Positions 38,400-52,461 of a DNA stretch of 64,000 nt are shown here, piece after piece. Below the pieces are notes generated by a model. That model was not told the origin of the DNA. It made no database searches and was given only the letters and a program-made list of their open reading frames with translations. The stretch comes from Acorus gramineus (Eukaryota > Streptophyta > Magnoliopsida > Acorales > Acoraceae), in NCBI GenBank assembly GCA_030737835.1, contig CM060855.1:14100114-14164113 (forward strand). Reading direction: 5' to 3'. The position numbers and the translations under genes were made by a program. Every line of letters starts with the position of its first letter. The stretch's first letter is position 1.

Positions 38400-41080
38400 A
38401 ACTATATTATATATCATCTATGGTCAATGCTTTATTAGGGTTTTAATTGTTCTGGGGGTTGTGGGTTTTTGTTTGAAACCGTGGGTTGATTTTTTATTTA
38501 TTTTAGTGGACATGCAATCAGACGCAACTAACCTTACCCAATTTCATGCATGCTTTTCAGTTAGTAAAAAAAAAAGGAAAGTTCATTCATGTTTTATGAC
38601 GTACATTATAATTTATATATATCAAGTAGAACTTTTACATTCTATTAAAAATAACAAAATATATATGATGATTTGTATATTCGTTTGGTTCACTTCAGTT
38701 CAGGTTGGTAAGGATATTCGGTTTCAATAGTTTGATACACGGTTTGTACAATGCGGTTTTTAAATTGGATTAGGTTCGGATTGATTAATCAAATTCGATT
38801 CAATTTATGGTTTGAACAATAAATTGTACAAAAGTTGAATAACAATCATGGTTTGCTAATGACCATGCCCTCTATGCACATTTGGTATGGTGAGATTTGA
38901 TTGCCTCACATAATTTTTAAAGTCAAGAGTACCAAACGACCAACCAAAATCTGATTTGCATCATGCAAGGAGCCTTAACTAATGCAAATGTCATTCGATG
39001 GATCATTCAACATTCACTTCCATGTGGAGTGTCATCCAAAGTTTGATTAAGATGATATGATAGTCATTTGTTTTATCTCGTAGTGAAAGTTGATAAACCA
39101 AAAAAGGATGTTTATTATTTAATGAGTTAATTTTTTTTTTAAATTGATAATCTAAATTTGTTTTATCAATCACATCAGAGAGAACGCCTCATCATATTAT
39201 TTTTAAAATTTTGAATCGAATAATTATAGCCTTAAATGCAGTCTCACATAAAATTAACATATGATTTTACTTTTATAAATAGTAAATATCATCTAATAAG
39301 ATATATGTTTTGATGAAAGAATGTACATCATTATATTTCAAACAATAATTTTTTTAAGCTCCATCTTTTAGGTTCCATCACAAGCCCTATAAAGTAGCAA
39401 ATGGACATTACATATTATACCTTTTTAATTTTAATTGATAACCACTCCCCAAAATGTGGTGACAATTTCATTTTTATATCTTCATCCGTGCATCGTAGAG
39501 GACTATTAATTTCCGTATTTCTTTTTTTGGAATGTTCAATTGAATTCTTATTCATTCATCATTATTAATTAATTTTTTTTTTGCGGAACTGAATTTTCTA
39601 TGAAGAACACCTAGAAACAAATCCGAATTTCCACTTCGGAGGAATGTGAAGTCACTGATTCATTTTTTTTTTATTTGGATTTCGTTTCAATGTCTGTTGA
39701 ATCAGGTTTGACATTTATTATGTTTTGAATTTGCAATTAGTTTTGTTTGATATTTAAAAGTATTTTTTCATGTTATGATCTTGTTGGAATACTAGTTATA
39801 TCTAAATATGAAATTAATTTTTTATGATCTATATTTTAAATGTATGTTACATTTTTAAATCTAAAACACGAAACTTTTTTATGTATTGATCGTCAATTAC
39901 ATTTTATACTGTTTGTTACATTTACATAATATTGTTACATTTATATAAATATAATATAACAGAAATATTTACCTAAATTTCTTATATTTTATACTGTTTG
40001 TTACATTTACATAAATGTAATATACCAATAACATTTACTTAAATTTCTTACATTTTATATTGTTTGTTACATTTACATAACACTGCTATATTTACATAAA
40101 TGTAATATAAAAGTAATATTTACCTAAATTTCTTACATTCCATGCACAATTTAAAAACAAATCATCTCTTCAATTGTATGTTACATTTTATGAAGTGTTA
40201 TATTTAGGAAATGAAAAAATAAATATGTTACATTCTTCATTGTATGGTATACAAAAAAAGATGTGTGAGATGTTTTTAAAGAAAGAATATATTTTTTTAT
40301 GAAATGAGATGCTTTTATTGTTGTATGTGTGTGTGCCAGGATGAATCTGTAATCAATAATTAGTTGTTAAATGTACTATCAATATAAAGCGTAAATGCAT
40401 CACATGGTAACTATATGTGTTTTTTATTTGAATTTGAATATAATAAATACTCGACTATTTAAATGTTTAGTTAATAACATTCTTCAAAAAACAAATCTAA
40501 TGTGTATAATAAGAATGCAACTTTGAAATAAAAATCCAGGCTGTTTAAAGGATTTTAATGAAAAACAATTTAGGTAAGTCTTGATGTAATTTAGATAAGT
40601 TTTGTTGTAACTGAAATAGAAATTGAATTACAATTTAGGCAATGATTTTGAAATTTAAATTTCAAAATAGATAAATTTTAGTGTAACCCAGATTCAAAGA
40701 GTAACAACTGAATGGAGAAAAAAGAGATTTGGACTAATGAGATGGATTTTTAATGAAGGACAGATATGTATTTTACCATTTTACATTTTTTTCAAAAGTC
40801 AACAAACCATCCAATAATAATACCTAATGAGGCTTGTGAGTGTGGTTTATAATTTGGGGCCTGAGCATCATCAATCACTGTATTTCAAATTTGGATGGAC
40901 CAATTTTTTTCAAGTATAAAAAATTTAACACCTAAGAAAATATTTATCTAATTAAATAATTAAATAGATATATTTTGACGGTAAAAAAAAAAAAGCGTGT
41001 AACATTGCTTATTCACTTTCTTAATTTTTTTTGGTGCTTCTCATTCACTTCTTGATTGCACCATATGATCAACCTTTATT
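38400..41080. other. AT-rich intergenic region
   Basis: No gene was recognised. It contains the TGTTACATTTACATAA repeat cluster described separately and otherwise only AT-rich low-complexity sequence. Confidence 0.6.
39898..40137. repeat. three imperfect tandem copies of a TGTTACATTTACATAA unit
   Basis: Three units (about 85, 66 and 85 bp) each start near ACATTTTATA, contain TGTTTGTTACATTTACATAA and end TTTACCTAAATTTCTT or a close variant. The middle copy lacks about 20 bp. Confidence 0.75.
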
Positions 41081-41081
41081 A

Positions 41082-41214
41082 ATTACATCGCGAGTGTGAG
41101 TCCAACGGTCAAAAAGGAGTCTTCACCATTACGTCAACCCTTCTTTAATTACATCTCCAACGGTCCAAAACGGGTCTCCAAGTCTGCGTGGGCCATTGAA
41201 GCCCTATAAATATA
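41082..41214 (+). promoter_or_regulatory. promoter-like region with duplicated element, TGGGCC and TATA box
   Basis: Two copies of TTAATTACATC followed by TCCAACGGTC(A/C)AAAA lie at about 41,077-41,112 and 41,142-41,170. A TGGGCC site-II-type element follows at 41,189-41,194 and a TATAAATATA box at 41,205-41,214. Site II and telo-like (TTAGGGTTT at 41,281) elements suit a growth-linked plant gene. Activity is inferred. Confidence 0.5.
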
Positions 41215-43180
41215 ACCCAGGCATCTCTCCAAACACATTTTGGTTTCACACACTTCTCCTCGATAAGTCGATAAGGGTGGTTAGGGTTTCTGAGGCTTCT
41301 CGATTTCTTTTTTGGAGATCGATCGAACGATTAACGCCTGCTCTTCCTCGCCATGTCGCGCAATCTGATTTTTGCACGGATTACATAGGTAAGCATTACC
41401 GAGATTTCTCATTTTTTTTTCTCTGATTGTTTGGGTTTGAGTTAGGGAGGGTAGAACGAGTCGTCTGGAATTTGATTTGGTTGTGGTTGCTCGAATACTT
41501 TGCATTTGATTTGATTTGGTTGGGGTACGATTTTTTTTTTGTGGATCTGTTCTATTTCAATTAGATTTCGAACTGATTTGGAGTTTTACTTGATTCTAGG
41601 GTTCTTTAGTGGTCTTGATTATGCTCTTTTGTGAATGATATTAAATCTGGTTGTGGTAGGTGTGGGGTTTGTGAATCTGCTCGATTTCATTTTGATTCCA
41701 CAAAGATTTAGTGCTGCAGTTGCTTCGAGGGTTCTTTTGGTGGTTTGATTACAACTATTGTGATTGATTTGGATTTATTGTTGTATTAGACTATGATTTT
41801 TATTTTTTCATTGAGGGTTTTTATGGCTGATGTTGCTTTTGGAGAGAACAGATTGTGGATGACTAGAATTTGATTAGATTGAGATTGTATGTAGGCATTT
41901 GTGTGATGTGGGTTTCGTTAATCTCTGGGTCTGGGTGAATTCTTCATTAGGTTGTTGGATTGGGTTTGAGAATATCTCTGGATCATATTAAATCATAATC
42001 AGTTAATTAAGTTTGATCAATAAATGTTTTATATCATATTCAAATGTCTACATGGGTGAGTCAAAAGCATTGTGGGATTGAATCTGTTGATAATGTTTAG
42101 TTAGTGTTTCCAATCATTCCAACTGTGTAATTTTGTCCTTGATTTTTTTTTTATGTTGTCCATTGAGAGGGGGGTTACAATTGAGGTACATAATTTTGGA
42201 GGTATATAATTGAGGTTGATTTGGGTTTGATCAGATTGGCTTAATTGTTTGGGATTGGTCTTGGGATTTGTGGTTTGATCTTTGAGTTCTATCTCTTCCT
42301 GATATGTTGGATTGGGTTTGGGGTTCTACTAAAAACATTTGGATATATCACAGGTGTGGGATTCTTATTTGAGATACATATTTTAATCTTTTTGAACATT
42401 GTCAGTGCCTAGATTATATGAATACATGACCCTTTTTTATGATCTCTTTATTGTTTTAATCAATGTAGGTGGACTAGATGATTATTTAATATGATTTTAT
42501 TTGTGCAACTGACATGTCATAGTGGTTTCATGCAGGATACTCTCAAATGCAAAGACAAAGAATACGTTTATGCCAGTGCTTAGCTCCACATTGAAAAATA
42601 TGCCGTGAGGTTTCTGGAATATGATCACTCTGCTGATGGTGCCGCAGTGGCTGAAGCACAAACTACCCAGACAGAATGTCTGATCTTGGGAATTTGTCAA
42701 TGTCTTGGGAAGATTTACTTTCAAAAGTATGAGCTAACTCCCTTTCTGGTTTTATGTGATTGTAGACAGAATTTGTTTGCTCTGCCTAACTCCATCTATT
42801 TTCAGTGTATCTGTTTTATGAGGATTCACATTTACATATATCTAAAGGTTGACGAAATACAATTGGATTTGATGGCACAACGATTATATTAACTGCCGGA
42901 TATTTATGGAGATTGCGTGTTATAGAACTAACTGCAATATGAAATCTGAATATGTTATATCTGCACTTTGAGCTACAAAATATTTTGTGTTGTTAAACTA
43001 GATAGAATGACTTAATATGATAATGCCCTTGAGTCCGTATGAGATCTGTGAAAAAAACATTTTCTTGTGTGTCTATTAACTCTAATTTTCACTTTGCAGG
43101 AACATCTCTTTTATACGGTCCTCCCTGGTGCAATGGAATTATTCTACAGGACATCTATTGACTCTCATACAAATTCTGTG
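41215..43180 (+). pseudogene. unrecognised intron-containing locus (gene remnant or noncoding transcript)
   Basis: After the TATA box a leader runs to an ATG at 41,353 that opens only MSRNLIFARIT and stops immediately before a strong donor (TAG|GTAAGC at 41,389). Downstream, 42,584-42,726 between plausible splice sites reads IEKYAVRFLEYDHSADGAAV and continues EAQTTQTECLILGICQCLGK. Then 43,100-43,180, between TTTGCAG and GTAATA, reads EHLFYTVLPGAMELFYRTSI. Both look protein-like rather than random, but I do not recognise the family. Upstream extension of the first block meets a stop (TAG at 42,581). The phases of the two blocks do not give the attractive frame in both. Either this is a decayed gene or exons are missing. 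Confidence 0.35.
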
Positions 43181-43282
43181 GTAATAATCATATGCTTCCT
43201 TATGACCTTTCGATGCTTAAATAAATAAAAAGAATACCTACATTTACTTTACAATCTGTACACTCCCATTAATTCGAAGTTA

Positions 43283-43422
43283 TGGATGATCAATTGCCTA
43301 GTATCATGAAGATTTAGGAAAAATTGTATGGATGGTCAATTGCCTAGTATCATGAAGATTTAGGAAAAATTGTATGGATGATAAATTGCCTAGTATCATG
43401 AAGATTTAGGAAAAATTGTATC
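43283..43422. repeat. 46-47 bp tandem repeat, three copies
   Basis: Three nearly identical copies starting TGGATG(A/G)T(C/A)AATTGCC and containing TAGTATCATGAAGATTTAGG. They differ at a few bases and one A-run length. Confidence 0.95.
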
Positions 43423-43837
43423 TTCTATTTTTTTTGTGCAAATACATTATCTAATGATATTGGATGACTAGAAAAAATTGTTTCTTCAATTTTCTATAAA
43501 ATGTGAAAGTACATTCTTTGATAAAAAAACATAAATATAGTCAAATTGACGTATATACTCTTTCTTTAAATGTCAATTTCTAATTCTGGAGCCTAGCATT
43601 AAAGAATGCTACATTCTAAAATTAATTTGCTATTCTATAAGATGATGGCTACCCTGTGTGATAAATTTATTTTAGAGAAGATTACTAGACCATGGAGTTT
43701 GTGGCCTTACATTGATTTTAATGCCTATAGCCTTACATAACAAAGTGAAAGTTCTAGAAAAAATATATCTCTTCGAATTCCTTCCCCAACACCTCACTTG
43801 GGAATCTCATTGACACATCATTGTACTTCTTCAGGTT

Positions 43838-45865
43838 TTTTTTTTTTTATGAGGGAAATGGTAGGCCTATGCCATGATTTTATTGATAAGAGCAAATGCC
43901 TGGAAAGAGAGTTACATAAGAGCGTTACAACAGCTATAAAGATGCCTGGGCTGCAGTAGACGAGGACTCTACCAGCATTCCCCAAATACCACTTAGAACT
44001 ACTCCTCAATTAAGATTCCTTGAAAAGGTAACCCGCGAAGCACCCGCGAGAGACTTGCCCCAGGGTGACATGTCGCTCTATATAGTCTAGGAGATTAAAT
44101 GGAAACCTGTTAACTAGTTCCCCTCCACGGCAATTACTCCTCAATTAAGATTCCTTGAAAAGGTAACCCACGAAGCACCCGCGAGAGACTTGCCCTAGGG
44201 TGACATGTCGCTCTATATAGTCTAGGAGACTAAATGGAAACCTGTTAACTAGTTCCCCTCCACGGCAATTGCTTCCACCAGCGGACACCACGCTGAGGGA
44301 TGAGACGTGAGCCACCTCCATCGCCATTTGCTAAGTAGGGCCTTATTGTGGTTAGCCAAATTAAGGACACCAGCACCTCCCTTGTTTATCCTGCAGCAAA
44401 TGAGATCCCATTTCACTAAAAAAGGCTTCTTTTGATCGATCTCTGCCCCACACCAGAAAAAACTTTCTTCAGATGCTATCAATCTTATGTAGGATCCCTA
44501 CCCGGAACCTTGAAAAGGGAGAGAGAAGATTAACAGGTTTGATAAAGCAGCTTGAAGGAGGATAAGTTGTCCACCCGAGCCAAGATTCTTTACTTTCCAA
44601 CCCCCCAACTTCTTCTCAAACCTACTGATCAAGGGGAGCCATTCAGATTTTTAGAATTTCCCCAGGTGCTAGGGGAGACTGAGATACCAACAGGGGAATG
44701 ATTGTGTATGGCATCCAAATATACAAGCTAGAGCCCTCCTCTAAATGAGTGCCAAGCATTGCACTCTTTTGAAAATTTATCTTTAGGCCAGAGAGGATTT
44801 CAAAACATTTGATACCTTGGATGAAGGGCGCCCTTGCTGGACAAAGGATGATCGTGTCACCCCACATACTGAATTTGTGAAAGAGATGGCCCCTCTCTAT
44901 TGACCCTAAGTCCTTGAATCCAATCCACCCATCATCTTCTGCCACCTTCATCATTCTACTAAAAGCATTGGTGACAACTCTGAAATATAGAGAAGAGAGG
45001 GGGTGGCCTTGATGAAGCCCTTTGTTAAGGTGGAAGAAATTACATGGCTTGCCATTAACAAGGATCGAGGCATTCGCAGTGGAGATGCACTCCATGACCA
45101 TCCTAAACCAATTCGGTTTGAATCCATGGCATTGAAGCAGATGCAAGAGGAAATCCCACCTATATTATCATAGGCCTTAGAGAAATCAAGTTTGTTAAGC
45201 ACGCCTTTCTCTTCGTCTTTGTGGGCTATAGTGATGCATTCTTGAACTACCATAAAACTATCCTAAAGAAGAAGACGCCTAGGAATAAATGCGGTTTGAT
45301 TCTCTTCCACCATAGCCTACAGCGGTCTTCAATCTATTAGCAAGGACCTTCGTAATCATTTTATATGCCCCGTTCTGATGGGACAAAAATCTCCCACCTC
45401 AACAGCCCCTTCCCTCTTAGGAATTAACGCCAAAAAACGTGCAATAAGGCTGCTCAAACCTTAATGGAATTCTCAAAACATTTCCAAGACATCCTCCTTT
45501 ACCACAGACCAAAAGACTTGACCGGAGCCCGAATCCATTCGGGGCCAAAAGCCTTATCCGGATCTGTCCTGTAAATAGATCAAGGAGATCAAACAGAGGA
45601 GGGGGCCTCGAGGTCCGCCCACAAAACATTAGGCATCCTACAAAGGTCCTCATCCATCCACTCCGTAAACCATCCTCTCTATTTGTTGAATGCACAAAAA
45701 TAGTACCTTTCAATGTTCGAAGGAGATCAAACAGAGATTCATTCAATCTGATTTTGCTGATCCTATTGAATCTCCTCGTTTGGTTTCCGCCTTGTGGAAA
45801 AACTTGGTATTGTTGTCTCCCGCTTGAAGCCACACCTCCCTTGATCTTAACAATTCCGCTTGAAG
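43838..45865 (-). mobile_element. degenerate LINE, antisense, forming the left boundary of the satellite
   Basis: Minus-strand order: LLRSREVWLQAGDNNTKFFH (45,860-45,770), RT motif A KLDFSKAYDN (about 45,190), motif B KGLHQGHPLSS (about 45,010), a damaged catalytic box MWGDT in place of .ADDt (about 44,860), and KPFLVKWDLICCRINKGGAG with NKALLSKWRWRW (about 44,440-44,300). It ends in an A-tail (T-run 43,838-43,850 on the plus strand). Several frameshifts make it inactive. The zf-RVT domain is absent and the 5' part is cut where satellite units begin. Confidence 0.9.
44001..44270. repeat. 135-bp tandem duplication inside the LINE 3' region
   Basis: 44,001-44,135 and 44,136-44,270 are near-identical (for example CCCGCGAAGC/CCCACGAAGC, GCCCCAGGG/GCCCTAGGG, GAGATTAAA/GAGACTAAA), with no spacer. 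Confidence 0.95.
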
Positions 45866-48800
45866 ACATACCCTACCATGAATTAGAGACATACCCTCAC
45901 ATGAATCCGAGACATACTCCTCCATGTTTCCGATACATACTATGAATCCCTAACCAAACTCCCCCCTTTAATCTGAGACATAACCCCATGAATGCGAGAG
46001 CATACACCCTTTAATCCGAGACATACTTTCCAAGGATCCAAGACCATACCAAGAATCCGCGTATGCAATGAATCCAACATCATACTCCCTCATGAATCCG
46101 AGACATACTTCCTTCCCCTCATGAATCCGAGGCATACTCCCCAATGAATTCGAGAATTACTCCCCTATGAATCTGAAACATACCTGCTCATGAATTTGAG
46201 ACATACCTATGAATCCATCGGAGACATCCCCCATGAATCTGAGACATACCCCCGTGAATCTGAGACATATCTATGAATCCATCGGAGACATCCCCCATGA
46301 CTCTGAGACATACCCCCATGAATCTGAGACATAGCTATGAATTCGTGACATACTTATGCTACCGAGACATACTCCTCCAACGAATCCGAGACAAAACCCC
46401 CTTGAATCGAAGATGTACTCCGCTATAAATCCGATTCCGAGAATAACTCCTCCATTAATCTGAGACATACTCCCCCCATGAATTCTAGACATCCCCCCAA
46501 AGAATCTAAGACATAGTACTCCTTAATTTGAATTCATACTCCTCCCCTCATTAATCCAAGATATATTCTACCATGAATCTTTGAGGTACCTTATCATGAA
46601 TCCAAGATATACTCCCCCATGCATCTGAGGCCATACTCCCACATGAATCTTGGACATACTAACCGATGAATCCGAGACATACTAACCGATGAATCCGACA
46701 CATACCTTTCATGAATCCCAGACATACCCCTTAATTAATGAGAGATATACCCCGACATGACTCCGAGACAAACTTCCCCATGAATCCAAGACCATCCATG
46801 AATATGAGAAATGCCATGAATACAACATCATACTCCCTCATTAATGGAATACATAACCACCCATGAATATGAAACATAACCCCCTTGAATTCGAGACCAT
46901 ACTCCTCTCTTGAATATGAGACATACTCCCCATTGAATCAAGGTCATACCATGAATCTGAGAAATGGCATGGATCGAAGATTCTCCTCTCTCATGAATGG
47001 GAGACATACTCCCCCCATGAATCTGAGAAATATCATGAATCCGAGATCATATTCCCTCATGAATGGAAGACATACTCCACTCCCCCCATGAATATGATGA
47101 TGAATATGAGATGCACTCCCCCATGAATTCTAGAAATACTTCCCACATGAATCCGAGACATGCCGGCCCATGAATCCGAGACATACCCATGAATCCATTG
47201 GAGATCCCCCACGAATCCAAGCCATACCCATTAATCTAATACATATTCCCCCATGATTCAGAGATATACTCCCCAACTTATTCGAGACATAACCTCGTTG
47301 AATCAGAGACGTTCTCTGCCATAAATCCGAGACCAAGAATCTGATACATACCCAACCCCATGAATCCAAGACACACTCCCGCACTAATCCAAGATATATT
47401 CCCTCCACAAATTTGAGACATACCCCTCAATAATCTAAGAATTAGTACTCCTTGAATTTGACACCATATCCCCTCGTGAATCCGAGACATATCCTATCAG
47501 GAATCTGCAATGTACCCTATTATGAATTCTTCCCCATAAATAAGAGACTATGAGCAAGCAACACCCACCCCCATGAATCCAACACTCACCCCCACAAATC
47601 TACGACATACCCATGAATTCAAGACATTCCTTATAAATCTGAGACATACCACCCAAATATATGCTAGACATAACCTTCATTAATGCGAGACATACTCCCC
47701 CACGAATCCTCCATTGTATATCTGAGACATACTCTCCTATGAATAGTAGACCTCCCCCCTCCCCCGAATATGAGACATACTCTACCCATGAATCCGAAAC
47801 ATACTCCCCAATGAATCTGAAACAATAAATCCGAGGATATACTCCGTCATGAATCCGAGACATAACCACCCATGAATACGAGAGATACCCCCATCAATTT
47901 GACACCACCCCTCATGAATCTTAGGATTACTCCTCTATGAATCTGACACATACCCCCACATGCATTGGAGACATACCCCCACATGAATCCAAGAAACACA
48001 CCTCCACGATTCTTATACATACTATGAATCCTTGACCATACTCCCCCTTGAATCCTATACACATTCCCCCATTAATCAGAGACGTGCCCTATTACGAATC
48101 TAAGACCATACTCCCCCCTTGAATCCGTGATATACATTCCCATAAATCGAAAACCATACTGTGTATCCGAGAAATGCCATGAATACGAGATCGTAACTCT
48201 TTCATGAAAGAGAGACATACTCCCCCATGAATACAACCATTAATCCGAGACATACTCCATTAATCCTAGAAATACTCCCCCCCGTGAATCTAAGACTTAC
48301 TAGTCTATGAATCCATGAATCCAAGACATAACAATAAATCCATTGGAGACATACCCCCCATGAATCTAACATATAGTCATGAATCCGTGACATACCCATG
48401 AGGACATACTCCACCATGAATCTGAGATAGACTCCCCTAACGAGTCTGAGACATAACCCACTTGAATTGGTGGCGTACTCCGCCATAAATCCAAGACCAT
48501 GAATTTGATACATACCCCCCATAAATCCGAGACACACTCCCCCATTAACCTATGGCATACTCCACTCATGAATTCTTGAAATATCCACCATGAATCTAAG
48601 ACATAGTACTCCTCCAATTTGAATTCATACTCCCCTCATGAATCCGAAACACATCCAACCATGGATCTCTGAGGTACCATCTCATGAATCCGAGACATAC
48701 TCTCCTATGAATTCAAGACATACTACCCCATGAATCCGAGACCGTGCCCCCCGACGAATCCGAGAACCCTCCCCCACAAATCCGAGACATACCGATCAAT

Positions 48801-49309
48801 GAATTCGACCCATAACCCCTATGAATCCAAGACATACTGTACATGAATCTGAGACATGCTCCTCCATGATTTCGATACATACCATGAATCCCTCACCATA
48901 CTCCCTCATGAATCTGAGACATAACCCCAATGAATCCGAGAACATGCCCCCAGGGATTCGAGACATACTCACCCATGAATCGAAGACCATACCATGAATC
49001 CGAGAAATGCCATGAATCTGAGATCGTACTCACGCATGAATGGGAGACAATGCTCATGAATATGAACATGAATCAAAGACATACATGCCCATGAATTCTG
49101 GAAATATTTCCCTTATGAATCTAAGACATATTTGCCTAAGAATCTGAGATATAAACCCTCATGAATCTGAGACATACCCCCCATGAAATCGGAACATACC
49201 ACCTATGAATACGAACATGAATCAAAGACATACACCCCCTTGAATCCTAGAAATATTTCTCCTATGAATCTAAGACATATCCGCCTATGAATTTGAGACA
49301 TACTCCTCC

Positions 49310-49413
49310 ATGAATCCGAGACATTCCCTTATGAAATCGAGACATACCCCCTCATGAATCCGGATTCATGAGGGGGTATGTCTCGATTTCATAAGGGAAT
49401 GTCTCGGATTCAT
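49310..49413. repeat. perfect 104-bp palindrome in the satellite (site 1)
   Basis: Two 52-bp arms meet at 49,361/49,362 with no spacer (centre GAATCC/GGATTC). Sequence to about 49,470 continues in the inverted orientation before normal units resume after a C-run. Confidence 0.97.
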
Positions 49414-50379
49414 GTGGCGAGTATGGTCATGGGTTCATGTGGGATATGTCTTGGATTAATGGGTATGACCTGTGAGACAACCCCCCCCCCCCCAATGAAT
49501 CTGACACATACTCCTCATGAATAGGAGACATACCTCACATAAACCCAAGACATACCCCCCCATGAATCGGAAACATACCCTCACATGAATCCGAGACATA
49601 CTCCTCCATAATTCTGATACATACCATGAATCCCTGACCAGACTCCCTCTTTTATTCTGAGACATAACCCCATTCATGAGAGACCATACTCCCCCCCTTT
49701 AATCCGAGACATACTCTTCAAGGATCCAAGACCATACCATGAATCCGAGAAATGCCATGAATCCGACATCATACTCCCTCGTGAAAGAGAGACATACTCC
49801 CCAATGAATCCTAGAATTAGTCCACTATGAATCTGAGACATACCCATGAATATGAGACATATCTATGAATTCGTGACATGCTCATACATTCGAGACTTAC
49901 TCCTCCAATGAATCCGAGACATAACCCCCTTGAATAAGAGATGTACCCCGCAATAAATTTGAGACCATGAATTCGATTATGAGAATAACTCCCCAATTAA
50001 TCTATGACATACTCCCCCACGAATTCTTGACATTTTCCCAATGAATCTAAGACATGGTATTTCTTAATTTGAATCCATACTCCCCTCATGAATGCGAGAT
50101 ATATCCTACCATGAATCTACGAGGCACCCCGTCATGAATCCAAGACATACTTGCCCATGCATCCGAGGCCATACGCCCACATGAATCTTAAGACATAGCC
50201 CCCATGAATTCGAGAACCTCCCACTATGAATCTGAGACATACCGACCGATGAATCCGACGTATAACTTTCATGAATCCAAAACATACCCCCCCCCCATGA
50301 ATCTGAGACATACCCCCGCATGAATCTAAGACATACTTCCCAATGAATCCAAGACCATCCATGAATCTGAGAAATGCCA

Positions 50380-50850
50380 TGAATCCAACATCATCTGAGA
50401 CATACTTCCCAATGAATCAAAGACCATCTATGAATCCGAGAAATGCCATGAATCCAACATGATCCTAGACATACTTTCCAACGAATCCAAGACCATCCAT
50501 GAATCCAACATCATATTCCCTCGTTAATGGGATACATAGCCACCCATGAATACGAGAAATGCCATGAATGCAACATCATCCAAGACATATTTCCCAATGA
50601 ATCCAAGACCATCCATGAATCCGAGAAATGCTATGAATCCAACATGATCCTAGATATACTTCCCAATGAATCCAAGTTCATCCATGAATCCGAGAAATGC
50701 CATGAATCCAACATGATCCTAGACGTGAATCCAAGTTCATCCATGAATCCGAGAAATGCCATGAATCCAACATGATCCTAGACATACTTCCCAATGAATC
50801 CAAGACCATCCATGAATTCGAGAAATGCAATGAATCCAACATCATACTCC
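50380..50850. repeat. local tandem amplification of a two-unit block
   Basis: The blocks ATGAATCCGAGAAATGCCAT and ATGAATCCAACATGATCCTAG recur head to tail about five times with small length differences. They are much more alike than typical units, suggesting recent unequal exchange. Confidence 0.8.
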
Positions 50851-52398
50851 CTCATTAATGGGATACATAGCCACCCATGAATCTGAGACATGACCCCCAT
50901 GAATCGGATATGTATTCCGCTGTAAATCTGAGACCATGAATCCGATTATGAGAATAACTCTCTCATTAATCTAAGACATATTCCTCCCATGAATTCTAGA
51001 CATTCCCCCACTGAATCTAGGCATAGTAATCCTTAATTTGAATCCATACTCCCCTCATGAATCCGAGATATATCCTACCATGAATCTACAAGGCTCCCTA
51101 TCATGAATCCAAGACATGCTCGCCCATGCATCTGAGGCGATATTCCCACATGAATCTTTGACATACCCCACATAAATCCGAGAACCACCCACTATGAATC
51201 CAAGACACACTAATCGATGAATACGATACATACCTTTTATGAATCCAAGACATACCCCCCTCATGAATCGGAGACATACCCCCGCATGAATTTGAGACAT
51301 ACTTTCCAATGAAACCAAGGCCATCCATGAATCTGCGAAACGCCATGAATCTAACATCATCTGAGACATACTTCCCAATGAATCCACGGCCATCTATGAA
51401 TCCAAGAAATACTATGAGTCCAACATCATGCTCCCTCAGTAATGGGATACATAGCCACCCATGAATCTGAGACATAACCCCCATGAATTTATGACCATAC
51501 TCCTCCCTTGAATCCAAAACATACGTTCCAATGAATCAAGACCATACCGTGAATTTGAGAAATGCCATGAGTCCAAGATCATACTCCATCACGAATGGGA
51601 GACATACTTCCCCCATGAATATGAGAAATGACATGAATCCGAGATCATACTCCCTCATGAAAGGGAGACATACCGCACTCACCCTATGAATATGATCATA
51701 AATCCGAGATTGTACACCCCCATGAATCCTAAATATATTCCCCTCATGAATGTGAGACATTTTGACCCATGAATCCGAGACATACCCTTGGATCCATCAG
51801 AGACGTACCCCCACGAATCCTAGACATACTCATAAATCCGTAACACACCCATTAATCTAATACATACTACCCAACGAATAACAGAAATACTCCCCAACGG
51901 ATTCGAGACATAACCCGTTTGAATAAGAGACTTTCTCCTCCATAAATCTGAGACCATGAATCCAATACATACCCCACCCCATGAATCCAAGACACACTCC
52001 TCCAATAATCTGAGACATATTCCTTCCACGAATTCTAGACATACCAATCATTAATCTAAGACATAGTACTTCTTGAATTTGAGACCGTACTCCCCTAAGG
52101 AATCCGAGACACATCCTATTATGAATCTCGACGTACTCTATCATAAATCCTCTCCCATGAATCCGAGATCATTCTCCCTCATAAATAAGAGGCTATGAAT
52201 ACGCGAGACTCCCTCATGAATCCAACACTAACCCCCACGAATCTGCGACATACCCATGAATTGGAGACATATTCTCCATGAATCCAAGACATACCACAAA
52301 GTATATGCTACACATAACCTCTATTAATCTGAGATATACTCCCCCATGAATCCTCCTCAATATATCTGAGACACACTCCTATGAATACGAGACCTCCC

Positions 52399-52399
<1 letters not shown>

Positions 52400-52441
<42 letters not shown>

Positions 52442-52461
52442 ACCCAACCCCCCCCCCCCCC
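52400..52461. repeat. long C homopolymer tract
   Basis: A run of 42 C (52,400-52,441), then ACCCAA, then 14 C. Shorter C-runs occur at 49,481-49,493, 54,847-54,863 and 63,209-63,223. The exact length is likely uncertain in any assembly. Confidence 0.9.

Noticed and set aside
37881..38417. A 178-codon minus-strand frame opposite CML copy 2, and similar shadows opposite CML copy 1.
   Set aside because: These are antisense shadows of GC-rich EF-hand genes, arginine/serine-rich with no domain.
39360..40870. A possible DNA transposon with ends near CACAAGCCCTA and TAATGAGGCTTGTG.
   Set aside because: Only about 8-9 bp of inverted similarity and no target duplication could be seen.
43100..43180. 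TSLLYGPP in one frame, resembling an AAA ATPase Walker A motif.
   Set aside because: It is followed by WCNG rather than GTGK, and the frame stops soon after. Another frame of the same exon looks more protein-like.
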